Assembly (NCBI RefSeq): GCF_000224005.2
Contig: NZ_CP007031.1
Location: forward strand, 2,137,001 to 2,201,000
DNA length: 64,000 nt
From: Marichromatium purpuratum 984
Lineage (GTDB): Bacteria; Pseudomonadota; Gammaproteobacteria; Chromatiales; Chromatiaceae
Reading direction: 5' to 3'
Positions 63,868-64,000 of this stretch are shown in pieces; position 1 is the first letter of the stretch, and every line of letters starts with the position of its first letter. A program made the translations under genes and the position numbers. The notes under the pieces were generated by a model. The model ran no database searches. It had not been told where the DNA came from and saw only the letters and a program-made list of their open reading frames with translations.

Positions 63868-64000
63868 ATGAACGTACGCACACGCTTCGCCGGCGGACTC
63901 ATCGCCATCCTCATCGTCGACCTCGCCGTCGGACTCTACGGTTTCCATCTCCACAAGCAGGCCGCCGACCGCGAGTCCGAGATCCGCGCCCGCAGCTCGC
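63868..64000 (+). CDS. Start of an inner-membrane protein (partial)
   Basis: From the ATG at 63868 the frame is open to the window end (44 codons). It reads MNVRTRFAGGLIAILIVDLAVGLYGFHLHKQAADR: one signal-anchor helix and the beginning of a helical extracytoplasmic part, as in many sensor or chemotaxis proteins. Too short to identify. Confidence 0.55.
   Translation, partial: MNVRTRFAGGLIAILIVDLAVGLYGFHLHKQAADRESEIRARSS

Overview
The window is high-GC DNA from a gammaproteobacterium. The set of housekeeping genes (hrcA-grpE-dnaK-dnaJ-dapB behind a CIRCE element, nadK, recN, folD, nrdA behind NrdR-type boxes), many c-type cytochromes and a CrtC/AttH-like lipoprotein fit a purple sulfur bacterium (Chromatiaceae). 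That placement is inference from gene content and base composition, not from a marker gene.

Region 1 (1-17,484) is the right part of an integrated lambdoid-type prophage. Its left end lies outside the window. On the minus strand, read right to left: a Cro-like repressor, a ribbon-helix-helix protein, a frameshifted gene, a C4-like antisense RNA leader and P22-type antirepressor, a Toprim primase-helicase, an array of 13 nine-base repeats in two inverted blocks, small and large terminase, a Mor-like small protein, a head protein, portal, and a fused prohead protease/major capsid gene that runs off the window. On the plus strand: an S24-type CI repressor, two lysogenic-conversion genes (a BRCT protein and a periplasmic DUF4124 protein), then a tightly overlapping operon of small early genes, an rdgC remnant, a Dam-type methylase, a DUF4224 protein and a tyrosine integrase that abuts tRNA-Lys. 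A hicAB pair sits between. The palindrome TAGC-N4-GCTA occurs three times between cro and cI and twice before the plus-strand operon, which defines the probable CI/Cro operators of both early promoters.

Region 2 (17,519-18,063) is a tRNA cluster (Pro, Arg, His, Lys in transcription order). The prophage is at the 3' end of tRNA-Lys.

Region 3 (18,228-30,647) holds folD, a small membrane gene, and two molybdate/tungstate transport clusters. The first has a small ORF, a binding protein, an outer-membrane porin, permease, ATPase and ModD; the second is modE-modA-modB-modC. Each is preceded by a ModE-like palindrome. A cytochrome b561 and an alpha/beta hydrolase lie between them.

Region 4 (30,648-43,777) has an IS5-family transposase remnant, an S24-like protein without its catalytic serine followed by an RND efflux operon, an oxygen-sensor-like diguanylate cyclase (di-iron ODP domain plus GGDEF), a dihaem cytochrome with a polyproline tail, NrdR-controlled nrdA, a tautomerase, an HtpX-like protease and a small membrane protein.

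Region 5 (43,826-50,490) is a signalling module: a coiled-coil diguanylate cyclase, an acidic membrane protein, a von Willebrand A protein, a sensorless histidine kinase and a TPR response regulator. Two near-identical initiator tRNAs follow.

Region 6 (51,089-64,000) has a dihaem lipoprotein, a CrtC/AttH-like lipoprotein and an M48 lipoprotein in overlapping order, a DUF3775 gene, the heat-shock operon with dapB, then nadK, recN and the start of a membrane protein.
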